The notes: generated by a model from the letters alone, not told the origin. DNA of 64,000 nucleotides from Nodosilinea nodulosa PCC 7104 (GCF_000309385.1 NZ_JH976537.1:5715178-5779177); one strand, 5' to 3'. Counted from the first letter of the stretch, positions 1-11,300 are shown. Numbers and translations are program-made.

Positions 1-582
1 CCGATTCGCGATGCGCCACCATCCAGCCGACGACATAGCGACTGAAGACATCGAGAATCACATAGAGCTGAAAGTACGTCCATTTTTGGTGGCTACGGAG
101 CTTTGTGATGTCCCAAGACCAGAGTTGATTGGGCGCGGTGGCCAACAGTTCTGGCTTGGTATACGTGGGATGCTGGCGTTGCTGACGCCGGTCTTGGGTC
201 TCGCCATCAGCGGCCAACAGTCGATACATGGTCCGTATCGAACAGAGGTAGATGCCTTCATCCAAGAGCGTGGCGTAGACCTCAGCCACCGAACAATCCA
301 TAAATCGTTCTGAATTGAGCCAGGCTAACACCTGCTGCTGTTCTGCCACAGACAGGGAGCGCTGCGGTTTAGGTCGAACCGGCGTGGACGGGCTACGCTG
401 ACGATACAGGGTGGCTCGACTGACGCCTAACGCCAGGCAAGCCGGGGCAACGCCCACGTCGAGCGCCAGGGTCTCAGCAGCACGGTTCAGTCGGGCTCGT
501 CGCAATGGATAGGACTCAGAGAGATCCCCATTAACTGCGAAGTCTTTTTTTTGGATATCGATGATCAGTTCGGCCTGCTGCT
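1..582 (-). pseudogene. IS3-family transposase, DDE integrase-core segment (frameshifted, partial)
   Basis: In the frame one base off from the N-terminal segment the minus strand reads through a typical IS3 OrfB: QAELIIDIQKK, then SESYPLRRARLNRA, a helix-turn-helix GVSRATLYRQR, the TMYRLLAADGE block, and the first catalytic Asp in NQLWSWDITKL followed by YVILDVFSRYVVGW. The remaining DDE residues lie beyond position 1. I found no convincing ATG start in this frame, so it depends on the upstream segment. The one-base offset near 580 makes this a pseudogene unless a programmed shift operates there. Confidence 0.75.
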
Positions 583-932
583 ATTTTGTGGCGCAGCTGT
601 TGATTCTCTCGGCGCAATTGCGCCAGCTCTTGTTGAACCGGATGCGGAATTGTGGCTTTGCAGCCCCGCTTATTATCGGCCAGCGCTTGCAGTTGCCCCT
701 GTTGTCGCTGGTTGCGCCAGGTACTCAACTGCGATGAGTACAGCCCTTCTCGTCGCAGTAAGGCCCCGATTTGACCCAGCTCAGTGCACCGATCTGCAGC
801 TTGTACCATCTCGAGCTTATAAGCGGCGGTGAATTGACGGCGGACAGGTTTTTCTAGAACTTCGGGATCTAGACGGGCGGCTTTCCCATTGTTTTCAGGA
901 TTCAAGAGCTGCGATTGCATAGAGTCTGACAT
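531..932 (-). CDS. IS3-family transposase, N-terminal HTH segment
   Basis: This 133-residue frame has the helix-turn-helix and leucine-zipper layout of IS3 OrfA: a FTAAYKLEMVQAAD-type recognition region near residues 34-47, a STWRNQR stretch, then a coiled segment rich in Q, L and R (QLRRENQQLRHKIA). After KIA the frame turns into unlikely residues (AGRTDHRYP) and stops. Shifting by one base at about position 580 continues the coil as QAELIIDIQKK and joins the integrase core. The natural protein is therefore probably one chain, and the stop at 531 is an artefact of a one-base indel. Confidence 0.75.
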   Translation of the reverse strand: MSDSMQSQLLNPENNGKAARLDPEVLEKPVRRQFTAAYKLEMVQAADRCTELGQIGALLRREGLYSSQLSTWRNQRQQGQLQALADNKRGCKATIPHPVQQELAQLRRENQQLRHKIAAGRTDHRYPKKRLRS

Positions 933-959
933 GCGGGATAACCGTTCCTTCTACTCTAA

Positions 960-1277
960 TTGGGACTGGCTAAGCTGTCTCATCTATTGTTGTCACAGTG
1001 GGAACAGAAGGCTCAAATCCGGCAGTATGCGGTCGGGGCCGGAACCAGCATGAGCACCTATCTGCTGGACTGCGGCCTGAAGCGGCGGCGGCAGGTAGAA
1101 GGGCCGCTGATTAACCTGAGCCTCTTTCAACAGCTCGCGGAACTCACAGAAGCCCTCAAGAGCAAGGGTCAGGGCCATCAGCTTGAAGATGTCCTGGAAC
1201 TCATTTGGGAGGTGCGGCGAGAGATCGCGCTGAGAAGACTGGGTGACGCTATCGAAAAGGTATTACCAAAATCATGA
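960..1277 (+). CDS. MobC-like mobilization protein, 5' end probably lost
   Basis: This small basic protein has the KAQIRQYAVGAGTSMSTYLL stretch typical of the ribbon-helix-helix of MobC relaxosome accessory proteins, followed by a helical tail. MobC proteins help the relaxase open the origin of transfer. It overlaps the relaxase start by 4 bases, the usual mobC-mobA coupling. The only in-frame start is a TTG at 960 right after a TAA, and the IS3 element abuts it, so the native N-terminus has probably been replaced. It may still make a shortened protein. Confidence 0.65.
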   Translation: MGLAKLSHLLLSQWEQKAQIRQYAVGAGTSMSTYLLDCGLKRRRQVEGPLINLSLFQQLAELTEALKSKGQGHQLEDVLELIWEVRREIALRRLGDAIEKVLPKS

Positions 1278-2497
1278 ACATCAACTATTCCAAGGGAGCC
1301 AACCCTTACGGGCTAACGAGCTATGTCCTATCCCCTGAAAAACAGGAGCAAGGGCAAGCTGAGCCCATCCTGGCAACTAACATGGTGGGGCTAAATGCCG
1401 AGGAACTGGCGGAGGAGTTTCGCTTCGTCCATGACTACAACCCTCGGGTAAAAAAGACGATGGTGCATTACTCGGTGAGTTTATCGCCCCAGGAGCACAA
1501 AAGCCCGGAGGAGATCAGCGCCATTTCCAACGCCGTGCTGGAAAGGACTGGCCATCAGGACTGCCAGTATTTTGTGGTGGAGCACCATGATCGCCAGGCG
1601 CGGCATCAGGTGCAGCATTGGCACATCGTCACCAGTGCCGTCGATATGCACGCCAAGTGGGTCGATGATGCCTTCATCAAAATTCGGCTGAAGCATCTAG
1701 AACGGGAACTGGAAGAAACCTTTGGCCTAGAGCAGACGAAGGTTCGAGCTAAGCCAGAGCGCTACAACCTGACCACAGGAGAATATCGGCTGAAGGAACG
1801 CACGGGTGGGGAGCTGACGAAGGAAAAGCTGTGGCGATCGCTCCAAACACACACCGCAGACCAGCCCTCGATGCTGATGCTGGTGACACGGTTGAAGGCG
1901 GCGGATATCTCCGTGCGGCTCTATGCCCGCGATGGCCAGATCGATGGCATTAGCTATGGCATGGAGGGCATTGCTTTTCCGGGGTACAAACTCGGAGCGG
2001 CCTACTCCTTCAAGGGATTGCAACGGCATCTGGGGATAGACCACGCCCCCGAACAGGATGAATTGCTGCGCCGAGTGAATCTGCTGACGGCTCAGCAGTG
2101 TCGGCAGTTGGTGAAACAGTCCAAGGATCGAGATTCAGCCGTGATACCCCAGGTGGAAGAAAACTCCACAGTTCAACTGGAGTTAGCTCAGGATATGTTG
2201 GCGATCGCGCTCCAGGTCTTCACCATCAACCATCAGGCGGGAAGAACGCAGGAAACCGAGGCTGGCGTTTGGCGGCTTTCGGGTAAGCGCTATGCCTCAA
2301 GCTATGACTCCGCTGCCCGCGAGTTCTCACTGACATCCTTGGACGATAGAGGACTAAGGATTCAAGGGCAGGTTGAAGGGGAAGCCCTGAGAGTGACCGC
2401 AGCTCAGCACATTCAAGAACATGACTTGGCGGCATTCGAAGAGATGCGGCGGATTGTGGATATGGTCTCCGTTCAATCTCCATTGCAGGAGCTGTAG
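1274..2497 (+). CDS. Relaxase / mobilization nuclease
   Basis: A 407-residue relaxase of the MobA/VirD2 type, which nicks one strand at the origin of transfer and is carried covalently into the recipient. The metal-binding three-histidine motif is visible as HQVQHWHIV (H111, H115, H117), and Y17 in the N-terminal GLTSYVL stretch is a candidate nicking tyrosine. The N-terminal 170 residues form the nuclease. The last 70 residues (from about G337) resemble a C-terminal module also found in four other proteins of this element. It overlaps the upstream mobC-like gene by 4 bases. Confidence is high for a relaxase; the MOB class is not assigned. Confidence 0.9.
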   Translation: MNINYSKGANPYGLTSYVLSPEKQEQGQAEPILATNMVGLNAEELAEEFRFVHDYNPRVKKTMVHYSVSLSPQEHKSPEEISAISNAVLERTGHQDCQYFVVEHHDRQARHQVQHWHIVTSAVDMHAKWVDDAFIKIRLKHLERELEETFGLEQTKVRAKPERYNLTTGEYRLKERTGGELTKEKLWRSLQTHTADQPSMLMLVTRLKAADISVRLYARDGQIDGISYGMEGIAFPGYKLGAAYSFKGLQRHLGIDHAPEQDELLRRVNLLTAQQCRQLVKQSKDRDSAVIPQVEENSTVQLELAQDMLAIALQVFTINHQAGRTQETEAGVWRLSGKRYASSYDSAAREFSLTSLDDRGLRIQGQVEGEALRVTAAQHIQEHDLAAFEEMRRIVDMVSVQSPLQEL

Positions 2498-2551
2498 AGC
2501 GTCTTTGGCTGGTGGTTACAGTAGAATCAAATCGAACGCACACCATCCTAA

Positions 2552-3694
2552 ATGGCGACTCAGATTCCATCCCTTTCTGCACCACCGGGATATCGACCTC
2601 AGGCTGACGATACAGGCTCTGAGACCGATTTGTTGTGTTTTCATCTGCTCAGTCAGCGCACTCCGACAGAGCGGGTAACCATGGCGGCTACCATGATGCA
2701 AAGTGCCCGGAAACTTTCCCTGCATTGCTTGAGCCGCCAGTTTGCCCACCTTTCCCCCCAGGCCTTTGCCCGTAAACTGGCGGAAGCCTGGTTACAGGAA
2801 GACTGCCCCCCCGATTACATTCCTACCGGCTCTGAAATGACCTGGATTCAGGATTCGACCGAACTGGCCGCTCAGCTTCACCGCATTTTTGCCGTCGTCG
2901 GTGTTCCCTACTATGTGACTGGGGGCACGGCGGCGATTACCTATGGCGAACCGCGCACCACTCGTGATTTAGACGTGGTCATTTCTGTTCCTCGTGATGC
3001 CTTGACGCCTCTGGTGACAGCCTTAGAAGCCGCTGGGTTTTATGTTCCTGGCGTAGACGATGCGATGACGGGTCGCATGCGCACCCTGCAAGTCACCCAG
3101 GTGGCTACCATCTCCCGAGCTGATTTGGTGTTGGCCGATGATAACGAGTATGAACGACTCAAATTTCAGCGTCGCCGCCTGATTCCCTGGCCTGACGGCA
3201 GCGAAGTGTATCTGGTCTCGCCAGAAGATGTTGTAGTCAATAAATTGCGGTGGGGTCAGCAGAGTCAATCGGATAAGCAATGGCGGGATGTTCTAGGCGT
3301 GCTCAAGACTCAGCAGGAGCAGTTGGACTATGAGTACATGCACCGTTGGGCGGCGGAGTTTGACCTCTCAGGAGGTCTAGAGCAGGCCACTCTAGAAGCT
3401 GGGGTGAGGGCGATCGCAGACCAGCAGTGGGCTACGGCTATCTATCCCGCCATCAATCGCGCCTTCGAGCTGGCCCAGGCGCGTAACCGTACCACCCAGC
3501 CCCGTCCTGGACTCGATATCGCAGACGGCAACCGGTACAGGCTAACCCGAGACAGCGCCGCTCAAACCCTGACCGTTGTCGCCAAGACGGATGATCGGGA
3601 AATTGCTCGATACGATTGGCAGGGCACTGTTTTGACTACTAGTCCATCCTTACAGGATCGGCAGCAGTGGCGTGCCATTGCTCAGCGGGTGTGA
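2552..3694 (+). CDS. Nucleotidyltransferase-fold protein with C-terminal element-specific module
   Basis: The central part (residues about 115-225) is a minimal nucleotidyltransferase fold: YYVTGGTAAITYGEPRTTRD followed by LDVVI, with the GG motif and the TRDLD acidic pair, and SPEDVVVNKLRW downstream. This resembles the AbiEii and MNT class, some of which are toxins that modify tRNA or proteins. The N-terminal 70 residues are helical. The tail from G326 (GNRYRL) matches the C-terminal module of the relaxase and primase. It lies 54 bases after the relaxase on the same strand. No antitoxin partner is next to it, so a role as a transferred modifying enzyme or a solitary toxin is speculative. 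Confidence 0.7.
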   Translation: MATQIPSLSAPPGYRPQADDTGSETDLLCFHLLSQRTPTERVTMAATMMQSARKLSLHCLSRQFAHLSPQAFARKLAEAWLQEDCPPDYIPTGSEMTWIQDSTELAAQLHRIFAVVGVPYYVTGGTAAITYGEPRTTRDLDVVISVPRDALTPLVTALEAAGFYVPGVDDAMTGRMRTLQVTQVATISRADLVLADDNEYERLKFQRRRLIPWPDGSEVYLVSPEDVVVNKLRWGQQSQSDKQWRDVLGVLKTQQEQLDYEYMHRWAAEFDLSGGLEQATLEAGVRAIADQQWATAIYPAINRAFELAQARNRTTQPRPGLDIADGNRYRLTRDSAAQTLTVVAKTDDREIARYDWQGTVLTTSPSLQDRQQWRAIAQRV

Positions 3695-3704
3695 GGCCGC
3701 CCCA

Positions 3705-5369
3705 TCAAACCAGCTCCAGAGGACGATCCCAGCAGGATTGCGGGGAGAGCCGCTGAACGAAGCGAGCGAACTGGTCAAAGTCAGGTTTTCCCAATCGACA
3801 AGTTTGGATAGAGTCCGCTTCGACCAGCAGCAAAGTGCCCCGGTGCTGGGCAGAGATCTGCAAGCTCCCATCGAAGGGGCTTTCAATTCGGTAGGTGCGC
3901 CCTTCAAAGGCGGTTCCTGTAGCGCTGCTATGTTGCCCTACGTTTTCTAAGATACCTCCAGCCTGCTGAATCACGGTATCCACCTGCTGCCAGTAGCTTT
4001 GAACCTGCTGCTGCATTAATTCTCGATATTTCCTCGGCATTGGTTTGCCCTCAGCTACCCGCTGACCGATGGTTTTGATTGATTCCAAAGTGCTCTCAGG
4101 GGCATCCATGGCTCTGGCGATTCGGTACCAGTCCCGGAGTTGGATGAGCGTCGAGTTCTGCAAGTCGGAAGGATTTGAACTTGGGGCGGACAATCGCCGA
4201 TAAGCCTCGATCTGTTTGGCAATCTCTACCTGAGTGCTCGTCGGGCAGCGAGCCTCAAAAACACCTCGGTCTAAGCGCCGTACCCGCTTCCACAGAGCCG
4301 CTTCATTCCCTCGATACACGCTGGCTGGCTGGCAGGTGTCAGGATTAACCAACGCCAGGCAGCGGCGGAGCTTGTCGTCGTCATAGCCAAAGGCATCGCC
4401 GACGCGGTGAATCAGGGCTTCAGCGCGATCGCCCACCAGCGGAACCCCATTGGCGAAGGCCCAATTCTCGCTGCCATAGAGTTCTCGGGCGGCGGCGACC
4501 AGCGACATGGACTCATCCTGGTAAAGATCTTGGCCATCGAGAAGATCTCGAACTCTGGCGGTCACCAGGTCTGCTAGATGAATGGCTCCTTGGCCTGTAA
4601 CGGTTCGCAAGGGCGGCAAGGGCAGCCTAGGTTGGTAGTCGATGGGGCGCTGTTCTACCTGCCGGGAGGATGAGCTAAAGAGACCGATTTCAGACAGATT
4701 CTCAATTTCGACTGGCTCAACTCGCTGAAAGGATAGGTAAGGATTCCCGCTGGGGCCAATCGTAGGAGCTAGAACGGTAAAACGACCGGCTCCCAACACT
4801 TCGCCAACGTGTTCCCCGCCCGGTGTTAACGCAAAATTGGTAAAGCCTGGCGAGGTTTGCAGCTTGACGGCGAATCGCCAGCCGCCGCTGTGGGTGCGCT
4901 CGGTAAAGGTGTCTTTGAGGCGAGGATGCTGATCCAGCCACTGGACGATCGCTTGATCACAGGCATCGGGTGACTCAAAGCCCTTGGTATCGAAATCAAT
5001 CCAGGCCAAGCCCTGATGCCCCCCGAGAGACCCCACCCCGGTTTGAGGATGGACAAACCACTGGCGTAGTTCCTGCTGAGTCGGCAATCGGTTCTGGAAG
5101 TGGTGGTGAAAAACTAGATGGGGAATCCCATGCCCATCGAGGTAGGACGGGTTTTTGCCGGTGAATAGGGGGTTGGGTCGAAGCTGCCCGTCCTGCCAGT
5201 GGCACTCAACATGATCGTAGATACCCCGCTGCGGCTTCGCGGCCACGATGCGGGGATAGCGATAAGGATCTTGAGCTGGGGCAACAGGGAGGGCAGGCAG
5301 GTGACGGGCTGCTAACCACTGCACCGTCGCCCAGACGCCCGCATTGTGGGGAAGGGCCATGGCCATCAC
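3705..5369 (-). CDS. Bifunctional DNA primase-polymerase
   Basis: The N-terminal 240 residues match the prim-pol domain of plasmid and phage replication proteins. The catalytic acid pair is in LAWIDFDTKG (D125, D127), followed by ERTHSGGWRF (H160) and the conserved EVLGAGRFTVLAPTIGPSG. The middle is helical. The end carries a DWYRIAR helix region and the shared C-terminal module (residues about 490-541), both mirrored in the upstream helicase. It starts 14 bases after the helicase stop, so the two are cotranscribed. It probably primes replication of the element or of the transferred strand in the recipient. I saw no helicase domain in this protein itself. Confidence 0.85.
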   Translation of the reverse strand: MMAMALPHNAGVWATVQWLAARHLPALPVAPAQDPYRYPRIVAAKPQRGIYDHVECHWQDGQLRPNPLFTGKNPSYLDGHGIPHLVFHHHFQNRLPTQQELRQWFVHPQTGVGSLGGHQGLAWIDFDTKGFESPDACDQAIVQWLDQHPRLKDTFTERTHSGGWRFAVKLQTSPGFTNFALTPGGEHVGEVLGAGRFTVLAPTIGPSGNPYLSFQRVEPVEIENLSEIGLFSSSSRQVEQRPIDYQPRLPLPPLRTVTGQGAIHLADLVTARVRDLLDGQDLYQDESMSLVAAARELYGSENWAFANGVPLVGDRAEALIHRVGDAFGYDDDKLRRCLALVNPDTCQPASVYRGNEAALWKRVRRLDRGVFEARCPTSTQVEIAKQIEAYRRLSAPSSNPSDLQNSTLIQLRDWYRIARAMDAPESTLESIKTIGQRVAEGKPMPRKYRELMQQQVQSYWQQVDTVIQQAGGILENVGQHSSATGTAFEGRTYRIESPFDGSLQISAQHRGTLLLVEADSIQTCRLGKPDFDQFARFVQRLSPQSCWDRPLELV

Positions 5370-5383
5370 CGGATAGGGAAAGG

Positions 5384-8300
5384 TTAGGGTTCTAAACCAG
5401 CGGGTTGCCGTTGAGCGGTTTGAACAATCAACGCACGACTTTGAATTAGCTCGGCAAAGGTCTGAAACCGCTGGGCATCGACGTGGGTAATTTGGGAGAG
5501 GGTGATCTGGCCCTGCTCTAGGTTGAGGAGATCCCCTCGACCAGTAGCCGCGATGCTGAGGTGATGGTCGTTGCCGTGGATTTGGTACGTTTTGCCGCTG
5601 AAGTGTTGGCCTTCGCTGTCCTGGGTACCGACGAGGTTGAGGATGGAGCGGGCCTGCTCAGTGACGGTGGTGATCTGAGCCTGCCAGGCGGATTCATCGC
5701 GGGTCATCGCCTGGAGGTCGCGATCGCCCAGCGCCTGTCCTACCATTGCACCCCGGCTGATTACCTCAATCTGCTTCAGGTGCTTCTCTGACCGGCCAAC
5801 ATCGCGAGCATGGCGGTACCACTGCCGCAGGACGTCGATGGTGGGTTGAGCCGTGGTTGGCGGGGGCGATTGGGTTTCCTCGACAGCTAGAGGAGCCTCA
5901 ACCGGCTTTTCATCAGGCGATTGGGGCGATTCTGTCTGGTTCCAGGCCGGATCGCCCTGAACGAGTGCGGTTAGAGGTTGGGCTGTCCCTTCAAAGGTTT
6001 CCAGAGAAAACAGACTCGGCTGTTCTTCTGCGGTCAGTGGTATTTCAGGGGCCAGGGCGATCGCTGGACTGATTGGCTCGTCAGGAATCGCGGGTGCTTC
6101 GCTGGCCTGACTGACCGGATCCGCCACCGGGTTTTCTGAAGGTTCGATCTGAGGATGCACCTCAATGGCCTCTGAGCCATCGACCATCACCACCGGGGTG
6201 CTCTGCCGCAGCCATTCGAGATAGCGGTCCTTGGCATGAACCGGAAAGCCCGTCACAGGCACCCGACCCAGCTCGGGGCTGCCGGAATCGGTGCTGGTGA
6301 GAATGACCTCGGTTTTCTCCGCCAGCGCTCTGGCATCGGCCATGAACGCTTCGTAAAACCGGCCATCTGCGGTTTTGGTCAAGAGCAATGCATCTGGATG
6401 CTGCGCCTTCAGATCGAGGTAGGCTTTGATCTCTGGCTTCAGGGAGCTAGGCTCACTGGCAGCAGGTGTGGGTTGAACCGTAGAAGTCACATCTGCCTGA
6501 GATTGAACTGACTGAGCCTGAAGTTGCTGCTTTGCTGCCTCAGCAAAGCCCTGATGCTGGATATTGCGGGAGAAGGTTTGGGCAAAGAGCCGATCCGGGG
6601 CTCTCAGCTCTCCCCCTCGAATCGGGTCTTGGGTAGCGATTTCCTTGAACCGAAGTTGCCCGTTCCCTTGAATCTTAAACACCATTTCGGTGTCGATAAA
6701 AGTGTCGCCGTTTTGCTCCAGGTAGTGGGTCAGGTACAGCTCATCGAGCTGCCGCTCCACCACCAAAGGAATATAGGGCTCATTCTCGATTTTGAGGTGG
6801 TAGTCTTCGCCTACGGTGACCACTTCTCGAATCCCAGCTTTCTCCAGGAAGTTGGCGATCCGCTTTTCGATTTGGCCCTGCTGCTGTTTGGGTGGGAGAA
6901 TTCCGCCAGCAGAAGGGGTGGGCTGGGTTGAGACTGGAGAAAGCGGCGGCAGCAGGGGCTGAGGTTCCCGAACAGGAGTAGGGGCAGGTGTCGCCGCGTC
7001 AATCACTTCCAGTTTGGGGAGCTGAATGCCCAGATAATCACGGGCGATATCCTTGTGGTCGAAGGCGGCTAGGGTATACTGGCGCTGGTTCATCAGCACC
7101 GTGAGGGTTTGCTCCAGCCGTTCGGGAGGCACCACCACCTCCATGCGATCCGCCACGGAATGAAAATCGTTGCCCACCGAAGCAATTAGGGCTTCATCGA
7201 GGAAGTATTTCGCCCCCGATTCTTTGGCCTTGGGAGCCTGCAAGACAAAGCTGTCGCCATTGGCCTGGGCCTTGAGAATTAGCAGTTCGTCGAGGGTCTT
7301 CACTGCGCCCCGGCGACTGGTCAGATCGGTGAGAAACGCCTTGACCTGGTAGCCCTGCTTAAAGGCAACCGGCTCTTTATCCAGCTCCTCACGGATATCA
7401 AATTCTTTGGGCATCACCAGCCCCTGGCGCACCTGGCCCTGATGGTCGGTGAAGTTCACTAACTTGCCTTTGGGGTACTTCTCGAAGGCTTTGATAATGT
7501 TGCCGGTAAAAATCTGCCGCTCCACCCGACCGCTCTGCTGAAACTTATCGAAGAGGCTGTAAACGTCGTTGCCAAACCAGTCCTGGGCTTGAGGTGTGAT
7601 ATTCACCGCCCCTTCTCGCCAGCTATTGAGCTTTGAGAGGGGCACGGTGATCTGCCGGGCGGAGTCCGCGACCAGCAGGCGCATCTTCCAGTTGTTGGGC
7701 GCAGCAGGGCTGCCGGGGCGAATCTTCTGATCGATGTTGGACACCACGCCGTAGAAGACACTCTGGGTGGTGCCGGAGACAATGCGAACCGGGGTGCCAC
7801 TGGGGAATTGCTCAAGGGTGGAGGAGACCTGGTCGAATTGTTTGTCGAGGCGATCGCTGAACTTGTTGGCCGCCGACTCTTCCTTCTTGGTGGCGAGAAC
7901 GGCGGTACGGTATTGTTCAGTCGCTTCGGTAAGGGCAGCGATCGCCTCATCCGCCCGCTGCTTTGACGGAGCCTCCAGCACTTCCGGGTCATGCTCCTCC
8001 AGCGTTTTCACCGCCTCCAACCCCAGCCCCTCCCGCAGCACATTCACCGCCTGAAGCTGAGTCAGCGGTTTGCTGGCACTCTTGGCATCGACAATCTCCA
8101 GATACACCGGCCCGGTGAATTCCGTCTTCACGGGGCTGTCGTCAGGAATCACCTCCATCCGCGCCGTGGTGCGGGCATCGAGGTCGAGTTGGTCTGCCTC
8201 CAGGATGCTCTCGCCCATGGCACGGGCCTGATCCACCAGTTCTTTGTACTCGGATTCAATCAGGTCATAGACCGCTTCCTGCTGCTCAATCGGTAGTAGG

Positions 8301-11300
8301 GGAATCGCCCCGGTCACCCGCTTAATCAGGGCCACCTCTGAACCGTCGTTTTGGGCTTTGAGGGTGGGGAAGTCTAGCTGGGCATTGAGTTCCAGATCAT
8401 CGCTCAGCAGTTCATTGACCACCTGCTCCCCGTAGGCATTCATAAAATCCACCACATTGCTGATGGAGATGTCGGTCTCCCGTGACGCCGTGGTGTTGGC
8501 GTTGAGGCTGGCCATCTTGCGGCAGAGGATTGCCCCCGGTCGCTTCTCGGCAGGGAGATCGCCCATCAGCAGGGTGTAGCTGGGCAACTCCACCTGCCCG
8601 GTGCGGTGAATGCGGCCCAGCATTTGCATAAAGACGTTGATATCTCGCTCGGCCTGGGCGACGATCATGTGACGGGGGCGCTGGTCGGCGAACTTTTCTG
8701 AAGCGTGGAGCGAAATTCCGGTGGAGCCGGAGCAGTTCAGCAGGATGGCATCGGCATCGCCCGCATTGAAGAGAGCTACGGCTTCAATCTTGGCTTTGGA
8801 AGAGGTTTCGGTCTCGGTGCGAACTTTGTAGGTGGTCGTACCATCGGGGGCATAGTCCAGTCCGGCTTTGCGTCCGGTGACTTCGCTGATCCGGTAACCG
8901 GCCTGCTCCAGTCGCTGCTCAATATAGTCGATGGGGCTGATGGGAATGCGGCTGAAGTCCCCTTCCCGAATAGATTCCAGGGCATCTTCATAGGCGAAGA
9001 GTCCTTCATCGCCGAGTTCTGTGTCGGTGAGGCGGTGCCGATCGCTCTGCCCCTTGTAATTCCGCAACACTACATCCCGCGAGCGTTCCAGATAGCGTTC
9101 CAGCAAGTTGGAGAAGGAGAGGTCGAGGCGATCGCCATGCTTGAGGTCATGGGCATCGGCGTACCCCTGGATGAAGCTGCCCATGGTGTTGGCCACGGCG
9201 ATCACTGGCTTCTGGCCGTTTTGCAAGGAGTGAATCGCCTCCTGCACCGTGGCTTCAGACTTCTGCGCCAGCAGCCCTTGCTCGATACAGTTGTGCATCA
9301 AGGAGGTGAAATTGGTGCTTTTGGCCCCAACTTCGCCGATCGCGTTGTCGTCTCCCAGGGCTTTGGCTTCTTTTTTGAGTTCTTTGTCCAGTTCCTTCAC
9401 GGCTTTCTGTTTGGCCCGGTCAAAGTCTTTGATCGCTCGCATGGCAGCAGAGAATTCATCAGCCACCTCGCGCTCTACCGGCACCACTTTGGCCTCGAAG
9501 CTGACGCCGTCATAGGAGCGCTCGCGCCTGAGCATCTGGCCCGAGGCAACAAACTTACTGGCCACCATTTGCTGGAGAGGCACCCCGCCACGGGTGAGGA
9601 TATTCTCCAGAGCATCCATGCTGCTGACGGCCAGGCGCAGGTCGGTGCGACGGGCATAAAGATCCATCACATCGGGACGCTTGGCGTAGGTGGCAGAGGA
9701 GTAGAAGACACCGGAGGAGAGGTCGATGAGCTGGCGAACAAACTCGGCTCGATCTGGGGCTTGATTCTTTAGCTGCCATTCGTTCTTGGTGCCGCCCGCT
9801 TCATGGGCTTCATCCAAAATCAGGATGGCATTGGGGGCGAGGGCTCTCAGGAACTCCCGACGCAGGGGCTCTTTTTTGCCCACTGTTTGCAACTGACTAT
9901 AGGTCGTAAAAATAGCGCTGTGATTGTTGAGAGTGCCGGAGCGCATCATCTCCAGCATGGCTTTTTCTTGCTGGGCACCTCGACCCGTGAGCAGTTCACC
10001 GCCGTTGGGCAGCGGAATTTGAATGTTGATGTCGGTAGCAAAGGGGTGAAACTGATGGGTGCCAATGTCGGAGACATCGCGCATCATGTCGGCATAGAGG
10101 GTCTTATCTTTAGTGACGAAGATGGCGTGCTTGCCCTGCTGCTGGGCATAGCGCATGATGCTGGCACAAATTCGGCCTTTGCCAATGCCGGTTTGATCGC
10201 CTGTGATGAAACCCTGCCCGCGCTCCAGATTATCGATCGCCAGCGCTGATGTATCCACCTGCTCTGCGCTGAAGTACTGGTGGAGTTCTTGAATTGAGGC
10301 GTAGCCCAGCCGGGTGGCCAGATACTCGTCAATATCGCCATGGCGCTGCTCGAAATTATCCAGCGCCGCTTGGGCGGCACTCACCATGTTGAAGGGAATC
10401 AGCGTCTGGGAAGAAACGCCTTGGCTTTTGGGGAGATACGCCACCTGCTTGGGTTGGGCGTAGGCATCTTCTGGTGTTGACGTTGTGTTGGATTCGGGGG
10501 AGATTTCCATGGGAATGTCCTTGCCTAGTGCTGAAGGGTGGCGCTCAGGGCCATGAGCCAGGCTTCCAGGTGGGTGTCTTGATGGACTTCCAGAAGCGGC
10601 TCGAATTGGGTCTGGGTCGGTGAAAATGGCGTCGTCGGGAAGGTGGTTTGCCCCATTCCCGTTAGCCAGAGAGCTTCGCTGAAGGTTGAGTTGTGGAGAA
10701 TGAAGGCTTCCGCCCACTCCAGCCGCCAGGCCCATAGGTTGAAGGTCTCCGGGTCGTTCTGGGTTAGCAGTGGAAAGTCCTGGGAGGGATGCAGATCGCT
10801 CAGGCCACGGGCCAGCAGGGTTTGAGTGGCTTCGAGGGTCGCGATGTCTAGCCAGCTCTGAATCATTCCGTCGAGGCGTTCCACCATCAGGGCTTTGTAG
10901 GTCTGCTCGTCGAGAGCTTGCAGGCTCTGAGGCACTTTCACCACGAACAACGAACTGTTGTGGGGCGGTGCCCAGATCTGGGGATAGGTGTCGTATTGGC
11001 CCATGGGGTAAGGTCTCCTTGAGTTCAGCGAAGGTGGTTTTGAGGTCAGGGACTTGGGCAGCGGGGAGATGCCGGGTAGACGGTCCCCGTCCGGCAATGA
11101 CGATGACATCGATGGGGAATCCTGCGCCCTGCTTGCGGTAGAGGTCACCGGAAATTGAGAAATGATCGGTGACGGCGTACTGGTTGTAGAGGACGTAGAA
11201 GAAGGCCCGACTTTCGCGGGTGTTGTAGCGCTCAGACCTGAGCTCTGGGTCAATTCCCTTTTTGCCTCCCAGAATCAGCACCGCTCTCCCGTTGTCTTTC

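Larger units (their letters stand above)
1..960 (-). mobile_element. IS3-family insertion sequence, partial
   Basis: A transposase of IS3 type occupies this stretch on the minus strand and runs off the left edge, so only one end of the element is visible. The visible end lies between the transposase start at 932 and the mobilization gene that begins near 960-990; the exact inverted repeat cannot be fixed without the other end. The adjoining mobC-like gene has lost a normal start, so the element probably inserted in or just upstream of it. The transposase is also frameshifted, so this copy looks inactive. Confidence 0.8.

Noticed and set aside
545-552. Run of eight A on the minus strand as a slippage site between IS3 OrfA and OrfB
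   Set aside because: The correct frame already reads ELIIDIQKK upstream of the A-run, so the frame change lies earlier, near 580; the run is in the wrong place to join the frames.
8705-9772. Long 355-codon frame on the plus strand opposite the helicase
   Set aside because: Antisense shadow of a GC-rich gene: Gly/Val-rich composition, no domain, and the helicase on the other strand has clear motifs.
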